Positions 1 to 8,835 of a DNA stretch of 64,000 nt are shown in pieces; within the stretch, counting starts at the first letter, position 1; each line of letters starts with the position of its first letter. The stretch spans positions 155,313-219,312 of the forward strand of contig NZ_JABXKP010000038.1 in the NCBI RefSeq assembly GCF_017114985.1, written 5' to 3'. A model generated the notes under the pieces. It was not told the origin of the DNA. It saw nothing but the letters and a program-made list of their open reading frames with translations, and ran no database searches. The position numbers were made by a program, and so were the translations under genes. Source of the stretch: Nostoc sp. JL33 (GTDB taxonomy: Bacteria > Cyanobacteriota > Cyanobacteriia > Cyanobacteriales > Nostocaceae).

Positions 1-623
1 TCACCTACTTGTAGGGCTTCTGTAATTTGAGAGAAGAACACATCACACTCATCAGGTCTAAGATTACCTAAAGTGCTACCAATAAAACAAATCATCCGAC
101 TGGGTAATTGCGTCGGTAGGAGTTGTGCAAGAGCTAATTCATAAGTTCCCGCTAGTGCATAAACTTGCAGTAAAGGATAATCTTCTAATAACTGCTTGGC
201 GCTACTTTCCAACATACCTCCAGACACATCAATTGGTAGGTAGTGCAAGGGATAGCCTAGATTTTGGTAGGCATCTAGTAGAATGCGGGTTTTGCTAGAA
301 CTGCCACTACCAAGTTCTACCAATTCACAAGCGCCAGTTATCTTGGCAATTTCACTAGCAAACTGCTGTAAAATCGTTGTTTCTGTGCGTGTGAGGTAAT
401 ATTCTGGTAAATCACAGATTTGCTCAAACAGATCAGAACCACGGTCATCATAAAAGTAACAGGGGGGTAGAGATTTAGGTGTTTGAGTCAATCCCTTAAC
501 CACATCACTTCCAGCACTAGGTGCAACTATTTGAGTTGCTCCTACCAAACGCTCTATCTGCAAGCGTTTTTCAACGCTGTTTTGAGAAGTAACATTGCTG
601 TTAGCAGCTTTAGATATCGACAT
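1..623 (-). CDS. egtD: L-histidine N-alpha-methyltransferase EgtD, N-terminal part (runs off window)
   Basis: This open frame starts at ATG 623 and reaches the window edge without a stop, so only about 207 N-terminal residues are visible. The translation contains PKSLPPCYFYDDRGSDLFEQ, then ICDLPEYYLTRTE and the SAM-binding motif ELGSGSSSKTRILLDAY, all typical of the EgtD family. EgtD transfers three methyl groups from SAM to histidine to make hercynine, the first committed step of ergothioneine synthesis in the cytoplasm. A decayed egtC-like gene lies just upstream on the same strand, which supports an ergothioneine locus. EgtB would be expected nearby but is not in the window. Confidence 0.88.
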   Translation of the reverse strand, partial: MSISKAANSNVTSQNSVEKRLQIERLVGATQIVAPSAGSDVVKGLTQTPKSLPPCYFYDDRGSDLFEQICDLPEYYLTRTETTILQQFASEIAKITGACELVELGSGSSSKTRILLDAYQNLGYPLHYLPIDVSGGMLESSAKQLLEDYPLLQVYALAGTYELALAQLLPTQLPSRMICFIGSTLGNLRPDECDVFFSQITEALQVG

Positions 624-801
624 TAAACCTCCATTTGCTTGGCGTAATAGGCTATCTTTGATGGCAGAACTTTACCCCAATCAGTGAAACACATAGTCAT
701 AGCTAATAAAATCATGCCTGAGCAATATTGCTCAAGCTTTAGTGCTATTTGTAGGCATTTCCCCATTAAAATGACAGCAAGTAAGCGCTTAAGTACTATT
801 G

Positions 802-1430
802 CTAACCTCTTTCACAGTAGATTTGCTCAATTTGGATCTCACAGTCTGCTCCCACACTAATGATGCTATTTTCTGGGCAAGCAATCCAATTACCTATAAA
901 TAGAGGTTCAGACGCAATAATTACAGATTTTGCGAAAGTCGGATTATTTCGTATGCAGTTAGGACTTACGCAAGAGTTACGGAATAACGTAGACGCGGAG
1001 CGGCTTGCCATAGGCTACCACAGAGGCGCAGAGAAGCCAGTGCGTTGGGCGGGTTCCCCGACTTGAAGCAACTGGCGCGACACAGAGAAATAGGAGTTTG
1101 AGAGATATTTTGCATAAGTCCTACCAGTAAAGAGATGCAGGCGGTCAGACAATGGTAGCAAAACGAGAAGCTATCAGGCGATGTCCGTCACTAAAAACTA
1201 CCTTGACTGAGGCTTCTACTTGATAGCGTTTTGCCATCTCTAAAAGCGTTAATAATGTGCTGCGTAAAGCGTACTCTGGAGGTCGGAGTTTGTTAATTTC
1301 ACCTTGTGAAAATAAAAACGCAAAAATGTGTTGCGAGTCAGTATTGCCATTAATTTTTTCATAAAAATTTTGGGTTAAAGTGCTGCGGATTTTTCTGTGT
1401 AATGTTTTGCGAAAATAATAATTTTACATA
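802..1430 (-). pseudogene. Decayed EgtC-like class II glutamine amidotransferase, split by a small element
   Basis: Three minus-strand segments read like pieces of EgtC, the gamma-glutamyl hercynylcysteine sulfoxide hydrolase. The first, about 1430-1140, contains FRKTLHRKIRSTL, INGNTDSQHIF and LIASRFATIV, then a TGA, then PPASLYW. After an insertion of about 165 bp, the frame resumes with NNPTFAKSVIIASEPLFIGN and ends at 802. The amidotransferase N-terminus with its catalytic Cys is not found, and a frameshift lies near 1415. The order egtC remnant then egtD on one strand fits an ergothioneine operon. Family assignment rests on motif memory; decay is seen directly. Confidence 0.7.
959..1123. 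mobile_element. MITE-like element inside the egtC-like remnant
   Basis: The ends are near-perfect inverted repeats: TAGGACTTACGCA at 960-972 and TGCATAAGTCCTA at 1111-1123. The 165-bp interval has no coding function of its own and separates PPASLYW from NNPTFAKS in the broken EgtC-like frame. A TA target duplication is possible but not provable here. Size, inverted ends and insertion into a gene suggest a non-autonomous element. Confidence 0.6.
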
Positions 1431-1770
1431 ATCCATTAAAGATCAAATTAAATTTTCGTTACATACTTATAAATTTTCCCACACACCTGCTTAGTTTATG
1501 TAGAAACTAAGAATAAAGTATGTTGTATTTACCGTAAAAATACCCAATAAAGCCCTTTCGTAATATTCAGTTAAAACACCAATGACAAATTATGTACCTG
1601 TTTTCTATCCTGAAGTTGTAATAAATCGAACAAATGTTCACACACTTGTTGCAGATACCAAGTTGCCTTCTGTATCGGGTTTTCCCAACTGCTAATTCGC
1701 TGATGTCTCAAGGTAATGCCCAACTACCCGTTATAAATTTTCCCGCCCACCTACTTATGGAGTATGAAGT
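1431..1770. other. Spacer with a duplicated leader and a possible gene remnant
   Basis: About 30 bp is present twice in direct orientation, at 1468-1500 and 1731-1760, both beginning TTATAAATTTTCCC. The second copy runs into the start of the SET-domain gene, so a gene 5' end may have been duplicated. On the minus strand about 1738-1590 is open and includes NPIQKATWYLQQVCEHLFDL, which looks like a protein remnant; I do not recognise it. Confidence 0.35.
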
Positions 1771-2232
1771 ATGAAAGTAAAAAGTTTGAGCGATGTCAAA
1801 ATAGAGATTACAGATAAAGGAAGAGGAGTCTTTGCCAACCGGAATTTCCGTGAAGGTGAGAAGGTAGTGATTGGACACCGAGTCCAGAACCTACCAGAAA
1901 GAACTAATCACTCCTTCCAAATAGACATTGATTTACATATAGAACTAGATGAACCAGGACGACTAATCAATCACTCTTGTAGTCCAAATACGGGAATTCG
2001 GAATAATGAATTTGGAGCATATGATTTTGTCGCCTTGATAGATATAAATGAAGGAAGTGAAATTACATGGGATTATGAAACAACAGAATACATTTCTATT
2101 GCTATTCCAGAATGTTGTTGTGGCGCTTCTAACTGTAGAGTTAAAACATTAGGATTTAAGTTTCGTTCTACTCAACTCAGGAAAAAGTATGGTATTTTTA
2201 TTGCTGATTACTTAAAAGACTTCAGCATTTAG
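1771..2232 (+). CDS. SET-domain protein-lysine methyltransferase
   Basis: This 153-residue protein is almost only a SET domain. It shows GRGVFA at 17-22, RLINHSCSPN at 64-73 (the pseudoknot motif RFxNHSCxPN), EITWDYET at 97-104, and a cysteine-rich post-SET tail ECCCGASNCR at 114-123. These are the SAM-binding, catalytic and zinc-binding elements of SET methyltransferases, which methylate lysine in proteins. The target in a bacterium is unknown. The ATG follows GGAG by about 10 bases. It appears to stand alone. SET proteins are mainly eukaryotic but occur scattered in bacteria; horizontal origin is possible but not shown here. Confidence 0.85.
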   Translation: MKVKSLSDVKIEITDKGRGVFANRNFREGEKVVIGHRVQNLPERTNHSFQIDIDLHIELDEPGRLINHSCSPNTGIRNNEFGAYDFVALIDINEGSEITWDYETTEYISIAIPECCCGASNCRVKTLGFKFRSTQLRKKYGIFIADYLKDFSI

Positions 2233-2268
2233 AGATAATCTAAGTTAATGATTTTTAAGGTGATATTA

Positions 2269-2381
2269 ATGACTTCTTCCTATCCCATCCATCGCTAGCC
2301 ACCTATAACAAGCTGAGAGAGACGCTAAATGAGGCTGGCATGACAGATGAACTTGATCAATACCCGATAATTCCCAATTAA
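2269..2381 (+). pseudogene. Small frameshifted gene of unknown function
   Basis: An ATG at 2269 preceded by AAGGTGA opens a frame reading MTSSYPIH and soon stops. A second frame continues PSLATYNKLRETLNEAGMTD and ends DELDQYPIIPN at 2381, directly before a strong terminator. A lost base or two in the run ATCCATCGC would join the frames into a protein of about 38 residues. Homology is not recognised, and the coordinates bracket both frames. Confidence 0.35.
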
Positions 2382-2414
2382 CCCCGTAGCGTCTCTTGTG
2401 ACGACGGGGTTTTT
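2382..2414 (+). terminator. Rho-independent terminator
   Basis: CCCCGTAGCGTC and GACGACGGGG form a hairpin followed directly by TTTTT. It lies one base after the stop of the small frameshifted gene and would also end the SET-gene transcript. Confidence 0.75.
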
Positions 2415-2466
2415 GATTGGTGGCCTTTTGCGATCGCAGCTGATAACAGCATAGTTCCAATAATAA

Positions 2467-2685
2467 CTACTCAAGTTTTATACCTAATATCTCTTCTAAT
2501 GTGGTGCGAAAAACTCCATAATCTCGTTGCAAGTCTTTAATTCCAGTGACATCTGTAACTGCAAATTTGAGATTTTTTGGTGTAGTTATTCCCATCTGAT
2601 CGGAGCTATTATTAGTATAATTTACTCCTGTTGTGCAACCAGCAGCAAACAGTAGCGAATACCAAATAAAGTTGCGCCGTTTCAT
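2467..2685 (-). pseudogene. N-terminal fragment of a PhnD-like substrate-binding lipoprotein
   Basis: The 72-residue frame begins MKRRNFIWYSLLFAAGC, a lipoprotein signal with lipobox FAAGC, then LKFAVTDVTGIKDLQRDYG and TTLEEILGIKLE. This resembles the first 60-70 residues of cyanobacterial phosphate/phosphonate-type ABC binding proteins, which are about 300 residues long. The frame stops at 2467 and the downstream translation does not look like the rest of such a protein, so it is judged a truncated remnant. The family call is from memory of the N-terminal pattern and is moderate. Confidence 0.5.
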
Positions 2686-3052
2686 AGGTCTGAATCATAT
2701 TACAAATGTAAAATTTTTTAGCTGTTATTTAGTAATATCTCTATGCAGTTTATTGTTTTTTTGTATTGATGGCTTCTGTAAGATTACGGATATAAGTTTT
2801 ATGAATTCCACAATCCTGTTTGTGGGAAAATATTCTTGTTGCTTAATTATTACTTTTTATACTTAATTTCCCCTTTCCCTTCTGAAAAAAGAGGGAATTG
2901 AGCTTCCAACAAATGGAGTTAGGAGTCAAGAGTTTTTAAGCAATGGACTCAAAAATACGGTAGGGCATACCGAAATCAACGCTTCTGGACAGAACGACCT
3001 CTGTAATGGTGGGGAAACTCCTCTAAATAAGTTGGCTGGTTGAAAGAAGAAT
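2686..3052. other. Non-coding spacer
   Basis: No convincing gene. The sequence is AT-rich and separates the lipoprotein fragment from the DUF423 gene. Open frames here lack ribosome sites and recognisable motifs. Confidence 0.5.
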
Positions 3053-3073
3053 CCCACACCTTTAAGGTGTGGG
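3053..3073 (-). terminator. Hairpin after the DUF423 gene
   Basis: CCCACACCTT and AAGGTGTGGG form a perfect 10-bp stem with one loop base, five bases past the stop of the DUF423 gene. The minus-strand side continues ATTCTTCTTTC, a weak T-rich tail, so it is a probable terminator for that gene. Confidence 0.55.
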
Positions 3074-3077
3074 AGTG

Positions 3078-3458
3078 TCAAAACTTCAAATTCCAAGCAG
3101 CAAAAGCTAAAGCACCCCAACCAGCAAGAAAGGCTGCACCGCCTAGTGGCGCGATCGCTCCGAAGGATTTAATACCAGTTAAGCTAAGGGCGTACAAGCT
3201 TCCTGAGAAAATAGCAATGCCAATGATAAACAGCCATCCACTGGCTACGAGAGTGGGTTGAGGGAATTCGCTGCGACTAATTAGGAGTGCTACGAGAAAA
3301 AGTGCTAGCGCATGATACATTTGGTAACGAGCGCCAGTTTCAAAAATTTCTAGCGATCGCTTACTAATTTGTTCCCGCAAGGCATGGGTAGCAAAAGCAC
3401 CAGCAGCAACTGACAAACCGCCTAAAATGGCAGCTACGCTCAAAAAAATTTGCGTCAT
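3078..3458 (-). CDS. DUF423 family small membrane protein
   Basis: This 126-residue protein has four hydrophobic segments and the family pattern: an N-terminal GGLSVAAGAFATHALRE, then FETGARYQMYHALALFLVA, and later GAIAPLGGAAFLAGW. These match the DUF423 (YgdD/YwdK-like) inner-membrane family, whose length is usually 120-130 residues. The biochemical role is unknown. It is followed 50 bases upstream on the same strand by another membrane-protein gene, so the two may be co-transcribed. Confidence 0.88.
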   Translation of the reverse strand: MTQIFLSVAAILGGLSVAAGAFATHALREQISKRSLEIFETGARYQMYHALALFLVALLISRSEFPQPTLVASGWLFIIGIAIFSGSLYALSLTGIKSFGAIAPLGGAAFLAGWGALAFAAWNLKF

Positions 3459-3508
3459 TAGACCTAGCTGTAACTTGGTGTGGAATTTAACAGGCGATTA
3501 GATATCAA

Positions 3509-3988
3509 TTAGACATCAAAATGATATGATACAGCCCCTTCTTCGTTCACCTTAAAGTTTGCATTGAATTCTTTAGCTTTTTGATCTAAATATTGTCTGG
3601 CGTTGGCTGCGGGTAGTTGTGACTGCATTGCAAAGCCTAAAACAGTTACGCGCCCCTGATTCTCTTGTAGCATCTCATAAAAAATTGATTGCAGGCGATC
3701 GCTAACTTGTTGATTAAGCGCTTTTTTCTCCTGTCGGCTTTGACGATACAATCCCAATGCTAACCATGTACCCAGTGTTAGGGTAGGAACGCCAAAAATT
3801 AGACCACCTACAGCACTATTATCTTCTTCATAAGTAGCATTTGGTGCGGTAAAAGTCTCCGCATCTTGCACTGGCATGTATACTTTACGTGCAGCAAATT
3901 TTTCCAATGTCGCTGTTGCTGATAGCGTTAAAAACATGAATCCGAGTGTCAGTAGCCAACCGGCAGCCAATTTTTCCGCAGTTTTCAT
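3509..3988 (-). CDS. Conserved hypothetical membrane protein
   Basis: The 159-residue protein has an N-terminal hydrophobic helix (about 10-27), a linker with an acidic stretch, a second hydrophobic segment GGLIFGVPTLTLGTWLALGL (about 61-80), and a charged cytoplasmic tail. The tail, RVTVLGFAMQSQLPAANARQ, looks like a small helical DNA- or protein-binding fold but cannot be assigned. It lies upstream of the DUF423 gene on the same strand. I recognise it only as a cyanobacterial-type hypothetical. Confidence 0.6.
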   Translation of the reverse strand: MKTAEKLAAGWLLTLGFMFLTLSATATLEKFAARKVYMPVQDAETFTAPNATYEEDNSAVGGLIFGVPTLTLGTWLALGLYRQSRQEKKALNQQVSDRLQSIFYEMLQENQGRVTVLGFAMQSQLPAANARQYLDQKAKEFNANFKVNEEGAVSYHFDV

Positions 3989-4366
3989 AGTTCCACTTTA
4001 GATTTACACTTTGCTAGCGATTTTAACCTGACTTTCGCAAAGGTTCCAATATATCAATCTACTCCCAGCGACAGTTTTTTAGCTTTTGCATTAGACTTTT
4101 TTGCCTACCTTGCTTGAAGAAGCAGGGTTATTAATCGCGTCCAACGTACCCAGCAATCATGTAATATTTTAATATACTTACTTTCTTATAAAAATTCGGC
4201 GTTACACAATTTTAGGGTGGTTGTGAGACGGTAATTTTGCGTGCCCAATAATTAAAAGATGGGTAAGCGCACATTTTACAAAACCATCAATATCACCATC
4301 CTGCAAATATACAAAACTAAAAATTAAACGTCAAATACCGTACAACGTACAACTAGGGAAATCCGA
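3989..4366. other. Non-coding spacer upstream of the ATPase cluster
   Basis: Divergent promoter region between the minus-strand membrane genes and the plus-strand ATPase cluster. I see no gene, no clear repeat and no riboswitch-like structure in it. Confidence 0.5.
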
Positions 4367-5671
4367 ATGTATCCAAACTCACAAAATCCTTTCGTTGTTG
4401 GAACTCCCATTGCACCAGAAAGATTTGTAGGGAGAAACTCCCTCATAGCAACAGCCTTTGATCTGATCCATACTCGCAGTCACTTGGCAGTATGGGGCGG
4501 ATTGGGAACAGGGAAAACTTCCTTTTTAGCAAAATTGGCTAGCCCTGAGACTTGGATAGAGCAAGGATTAGATCCATCGATAGCAGTGATAGTCCGCTTT
4601 AGTTGTGAGGAAATTGAGCCTTTTACTCCCTCTGGCTTTTGGATAAAAGTACTCAGCTTACTGAAAGATAGTCTGCACACTGAACCAGAATTACAAGATC
4701 AGATTAAAACTGTTTTGGTAGAGAGTCGAGCATCTAGAGACAGCCTACGTCAATTCTTAGGGCAACTTGGGCAAAGAAAAAAATTTTTGGTGCTGCTAGT
4801 AGATGACTATGATGCAGCTGTTTTTCAAAACCAGGAATACTCTGAAGAAAATATGCAACTGTTCTTGAGTGAATGCCGTAACTTGGCTATTTACTCGGTG
4901 GAAGAAAAACGAAATCTTTCAATCATTGTAACTTCTAAAAAACGCCTCAATGACCTTAGCCCACCCCTCAATATTAACCAATCTCCCTGGTATAACCATT
5001 ATTTATTTAAACAAATTAAACCATTTGACAAGACGGAAATTGAGCAACTACTGCAACCATTTAATAAACCAATCACAGCAGAATTACGGCAAGCAATAGA
5101 AGAAATTGCTGGAGGACATCCATATCTACTACAAATTGCCAGTTTTCTGTTATATCAAAATCTACGTAATGACAGGCCACCTCAGATAGAAGAATTTGTT
5201 CGGGAATTTGAAAGCAGTACTAAACAATTTTTTGATAATACTTGGCAAAGGTGTGACGACAAAGAGCGGAATTTATTGATGTTAATGGCTCTGGCAAAAT
5301 TGAGAGGTCGTCTACATGAAAGAAGACGATATGACTTAAAAGATGTTGACCTGATTTTTACCCAAAGCGAAAGAAATTTGACTAACCTAGAGGAGCAGGG
5401 GGTGATTAAACGTGCAGCCAATAACGTGAATATTCCTTATCTTTTTACTTCATCACTGATGGAGGAGTGGGTAATTCAAGAGATTTGGAATTCTGATGAA
5501 GATTCCTTGAGAAACAGACAGAGAGAATTTCTCAATCTCATGAGTCATCAACAAACTGAGAACATGAGAAACGCTATTGTTTGGGTGGGAAATCATAAAA
5601 GTGATGTCCTCTCAGCCCTGAAATTTGTTTATCCTATAATAGATAAAATTCTGAAGTTTTTTGTTGTTTAG
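4367..5671 (+). CDS. AAA/STAND-like ATPase, first of three paralogues
   Basis: This 434-residue protein opens with NPFVVGTPIAPERFVGR, a head shared with the next two proteins (NPYIIG.PI...FGR). Walker A is GGLGTGKTS at 44-52 and Walker B is FLVLLVDDYD near 141-149, both intact. A GGHPYLLQIA motif near 250 is the winged-helix boundary typical of ORC/Cdc6-like and STAND ATPases. No membrane segment or effector domain is visible, so it is likely a soluble NTP-dependent switch. It is the first gene of a plus-strand cluster; the next starts 33 bases after its stop, suggesting co-transcription. Substrate and output are unknown. Confidence 0.8.
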   Translation: MYPNSQNPFVVGTPIAPERFVGRNSLIATAFDLIHTRSHLAVWGGLGTGKTSFLAKLASPETWIEQGLDPSIAVIVRFSCEEIEPFTPSGFWIKVLSLLKDSLHTEPELQDQIKTVLVESRASRDSLRQFLGQLGQRKKFLVLLVDDYDAAVFQNQEYSEENMQLFLSECRNLAIYSVEEKRNLSIIVTSKKRLNDLSPPLNINQSPWYNHYLFKQIKPFDKTEIEQLLQPFNKPITAELRQAIEEIAGGHPYLLQIASFLLYQNLRNDRPPQIEEFVREFESSTKQFFDNTWQRCDDKERNLLMLMALAKLRGRLHERRRYDLKDVDLIFTQSERNLTNLEEQGVIKRAANNVNIPYLFTSSLMEEWVIQEIWNSDEDSLRNRQREFLNLMSHQQTENMRNAIVWVGNHKSDVLSALKFVYPIIDKILKFFVV

Positions 5672-5704
5672 TGGAAGTAATGGCTGAAAAAAGAAATAAA
5701 TGAT

Positions 5705-8668
5705 ATGGCATATAACACCAGAAACCCTTACATTATAGGCCCTCCGATTGAAAATAAAGACCAGCTTTTCGGGCGAGCAATTCTCTTAAGAACCATAGCA
5801 GATAGTTTACAACAGAATGCAAAATTTATTCTATTACACGGTCAAAGACGTATAGGCAAATCTTCTGTCCTCAAAAATATTCCCCTTTTTATATCTCAAG
5901 ATGAATTTTTATTTGTGCATTGTGATCTGCAAGAACACGGTTCTTCAAGTCTAGGTGAAATTCTGTATGCGATCGCTAGTGCTATTTGTGAACACCTTAA
6001 CGTAGACAGGAGTATACTGAATTCTCTGCAACCGAGAGATTTAGACAATAATCCCAGAATTTTTGCCCGGAGATTGCTACCGACGGTTTTGGACTCACTG
6101 GGCAATAAAAATCTGGTCTTATTGTTAGATGAGTTTGATGTTGTTACGCAAACTAATACAGAAACAGCTTTTGCATTCTTACGCTTTTTAGAAAATTTAG
6201 TCAGGCAATATGAAGAATTATTTCTCATTGCAGTAGTTGGGCGATACCTAGATTCTATGCCAAATTTGGTGCAATCATTTAGAGGTGGAATATATCAAGA
6301 AATAGGTTTACTTGATTACGAAAGTACTAAACAACAGATTACTCAACCTGCTGAAAATATTTTGCTATATCAACAAAAAACTATAGAAGAAATTCTGAAA
6401 TTTTCCGCAGGACATCCCTATTATACCCAAGCCTTATGCCATGCAATTTTCAATCAAGCAAGGGATGAAAGTTGTTGGACGGTTATACCAGCCTGTGTAA
6501 GTGATGTTGTAAACCAAGCAATTGAACAAACTGAAGCCGGATTAGCTAGTATTTGGGTTGGGCTGAGTATCTCAGAAAAAGTGGTGATTTTAGCAGTCGC
6601 CGAGGCTCAAAAACAAAATACCTTAGAAAACCCTTTCAAGCTACTTGAAGCCTATGGACTGGTGCTAACAGATCCTTTGAAAGAAGCGATCCAACTCTTA
6701 ATTAGTAAAGGTTTTTTGGATAGTAACCCCATTAAGGTGAAAGTAGAATTATTTCGTCTTTGGCTATTACAACGTCATCAATTACGCGATGAAGTTAGGA
6801 CTTTGGAGACACTGGAGGAAGAAAATGTTGAGCAGCTATTGCCTGTAGCCCGTAATTGTTGGGGGGCAGATAGACATGAGAATGCATTAAATATTTACGA
6901 ACAGGTTCTAAAGCTAAATCCTAATCACTTCAGCACTGTAGTGGAGTTAGCAGAAAAATACTTGTACCTAGCAAACTTTGATAAAGCTTTACAACTTTAC
7001 GAGCGAGCTTACAAACTAGATCCAGTAAGCCATCAACAAAAAATTATACAGGTGTTAAATCAATATGGACATTTGTTGCTCACCCAAGAAAATTACGAAA
7101 GAGCAAAGCAGCAGTACAAAAGAATTTTAACGATTGATCCCGTAAATAGTTTAGCGAAACAGGATCTAGCAAGCATAAAAACTCTTCAAGATAAGAAAAA
7201 TAATATTAGCACTAATAAACAAAAGCAAATTGTGAGGTTCCCAATACCACTCCTGATCCTAGTGTTGATTGGTATTGCTGGGAGTCTATTTGCTGGTGTT
7301 AAGTTATTTAATAGTTGCCCACCAATTTTCTGTAGAAATATTATTTTGCCTAGTCCAAGCAATAGTAACACTATAATTAGTAGGGGCGATCGCACTTTAT
7401 TTCGCGACATCCAAAATAGCGATCGTGACAAAGGTATTGACAGCTTTAAAAATGGTAATTACACACAAGCTGAAAATTACTTTAAAAAAGCTTTCTCCGA
7501 CAATAATCATCCTGACCCTGAAGTATTAATTTACCAAAACAATGCACTTGCCCGTCAAAATGGTAATCCTTTAACTTTGGCAGTTGTAGTACCAGCAACA
7601 AACGCAACAAACTCTGCTCAAGAAATGTTACGTGGCATAGCACAGGCACAAAATCAGTTTAACAAAAAAAACGGATTAAACGGTCGATTGCTAGAGATTG
7701 TAATTGCTGATGATAAGAACGACGAGGATACAGCAAAACTAGTAGCAGATGAATTAGTACATGATAAATCATTATTAGGAGTTATAGGGCATGGTTCTAG
7801 TAACGTTACTGATGTAGCCTTGCCGATATACACAAAAGCCAATTTAGCAGTAATCTCATCCACTAGCAGCAGTACAGAGTTTCAAAGCTCAGTTGTTTTT
7901 TTTAGAACCGTAAATTCAAATAAGGTGACTGGTGAAAACTTAGCTGAATATGCCTGGAAACTAAACTTAAAGAAAATAGCAATTTTTTGTAACCTTGGTG
8001 ATCCATATAGTGGAACCATGAGAGAAGAGTTTAGGGTTAAATATGAAAAGTTAGGTGGTGAAATAGTGGGTGGTGGGCAATGTATTAACTTAAGCCAAGA
8101 CCTTAATGTAGATAAGGAGGTTCAAAAGATTATTTTGGCTCCAAATCCAGCACAAGCGATCGCATTATTTCCAGATACGCGTCATCTCGAACTTGCTGGT
8201 GAAATTGCTAAAGTTCACAAAGAATTAATAGATAGCTTGCAACAAAACAGACCTAATATTCAAAGACTCAAGTTATTAGGAGGTGATGTTCTCTATAACG
8301 ACACATTCTTGAAGAAATATAGTGATGCTTTAGAAGATTTAGTTTTATCTGTACCTTGGTTTCGCGAAGCAGAAAAATCCAAGGACTTTGCACAAACAGC
8401 TGAGAAACAATGGGGCGGTGATATTAGTTGGCGCACTGCAACCAGCTTTGACGCTACTAAGGCTTTTATTGAGTCTTTCAGACTATCCTTGAACTCCTCA
8501 AATCTATCTCAGGAAACAGTTTTAGCAAATTTACCGCAAGTCCACGTTTCATCAAATGACACCTCTGGAGAAGAGCTTATGTTTGACGAAAAGAGAGAAG
8601 TGAAAAGAGAAGAAATACTGATTATGGTTCACAATGGAAAGTTTATTGTTATACCAAAGCAAAATTAG
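5705..8668 (+). CDS. ATPase-TPR-membrane-periplasmic-binding-protein fusion (putative receptor)
   Basis: The 987-residue protein has an N-terminal AAA/STAND-like ATPase with Walker A GQRRIGKSS at 47-55 and Walker B NLVLLLDEFD near 136-145. TPR-like repeats span about 379-490, and one membrane helix PIPLLILVLIGIAGSLFAGV lies near 512-531. Another TPR-like stretch follows at about 575-615. The C-terminus, from about 620, is a domain of the branched-chain amino-acid-binding (type I periplasmic binding) family: LTLAVVVPATNA, GLNGRLLEIVIADDKND, LLGVIGHGSS and TKANLAVISSTSSST. The topology implies a cytoplasmic ATPase and an outer ligand-binding domain on one chain, hence a transmembrane sensor. 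Ligand and output are unknown. Domains are seen; sensing is inferred. Confidence 0.82.
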   Translation: MAYNTRNPYIIGPPIENKDQLFGRAILLRTIADSLQQNAKFILLHGQRRIGKSSVLKNIPLFISQDEFLFVHCDLQEHGSSSLGEILYAIASAICEHLNVDRSILNSLQPRDLDNNPRIFARRLLPTVLDSLGNKNLVLLLDEFDVVTQTNTETAFAFLRFLENLVRQYEELFLIAVVGRYLDSMPNLVQSFRGGIYQEIGLLDYESTKQQITQPAENILLYQQKTIEEILKFSAGHPYYTQALCHAIFNQARDESCWTVIPACVSDVVNQAIEQTEAGLASIWVGLSISEKVVILAVAEAQKQNTLENPFKLLEAYGLVLTDPLKEAIQLLISKGFLDSNPIKVKVELFRLWLLQRHQLRDEVRTLETLEEENVEQLLPVARNCWGADRHENALNIYEQVLKLNPNHFSTVVELAEKYLYLANFDKALQLYERAYKLDPVSHQQKIIQVLNQYGHLLLTQENYERAKQQYKRILTIDPVNSLAKQDLASIKTLQDKKNNISTNKQKQIVRFPIPLLILVLIGIAGSLFAGVKLFNSCPPIFCRNIILPSPSNSNTIISRGDRTLFRDIQNSDRDKGIDSFKNGNYTQAENYFKKAFSDNNHPDPEVLIYQNNALARQNGNPLTLAVVVPATNATNSAQEMLRGIAQAQNQFNKKNGLNGRLLEIVIADDKNDEDTAKLVADELVHDKSLLGVIGHGSSNVTDVALPIYTKANLAVISSTSSSTEFQSSVVFFRTVNSNKVTGENLAEYAWKLNLKKIAIFCNLGDPYSGTMREEFRVKYEKLGGEIVGGGQCINLSQDLNVDKEVQKIILAPNPAQAIALFPDTRHLELAGEIAKVHKELIDSLQQNRPNIQRLKLLGGDVLYNDTFLKKYSDALEDLVLSVPWFREAEKSKDFAQTAEKQWGGDISWRTATSFDATKAFIESFRLSLNSSNLSQETVLANLPQVHVSSNDTSGEELMFDEKREVKREEILIMVHNGKFIVIPKQN

Positions 8669-8835
8669 GGAAAACTTAATAAAGTAACATGAACCAGTCA
8701 ACTACTATAAGCCATAATGGAGATTATGGGTAAAAACGAAAGGAAAATTTTCCTCATTTTGTTGCGCTGTAACAGCTTACGGGGATCTAGCTAAAAATCA
8801 CAGGCTGCCCAGTAAACCTATCGCAGATATTATTT

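Noticed and set aside
860..1066. Plus-strand 68-codon frame
   Set aside because: It crosses the border of the MITE-like element and the reverse of the egtC remnant; no family.
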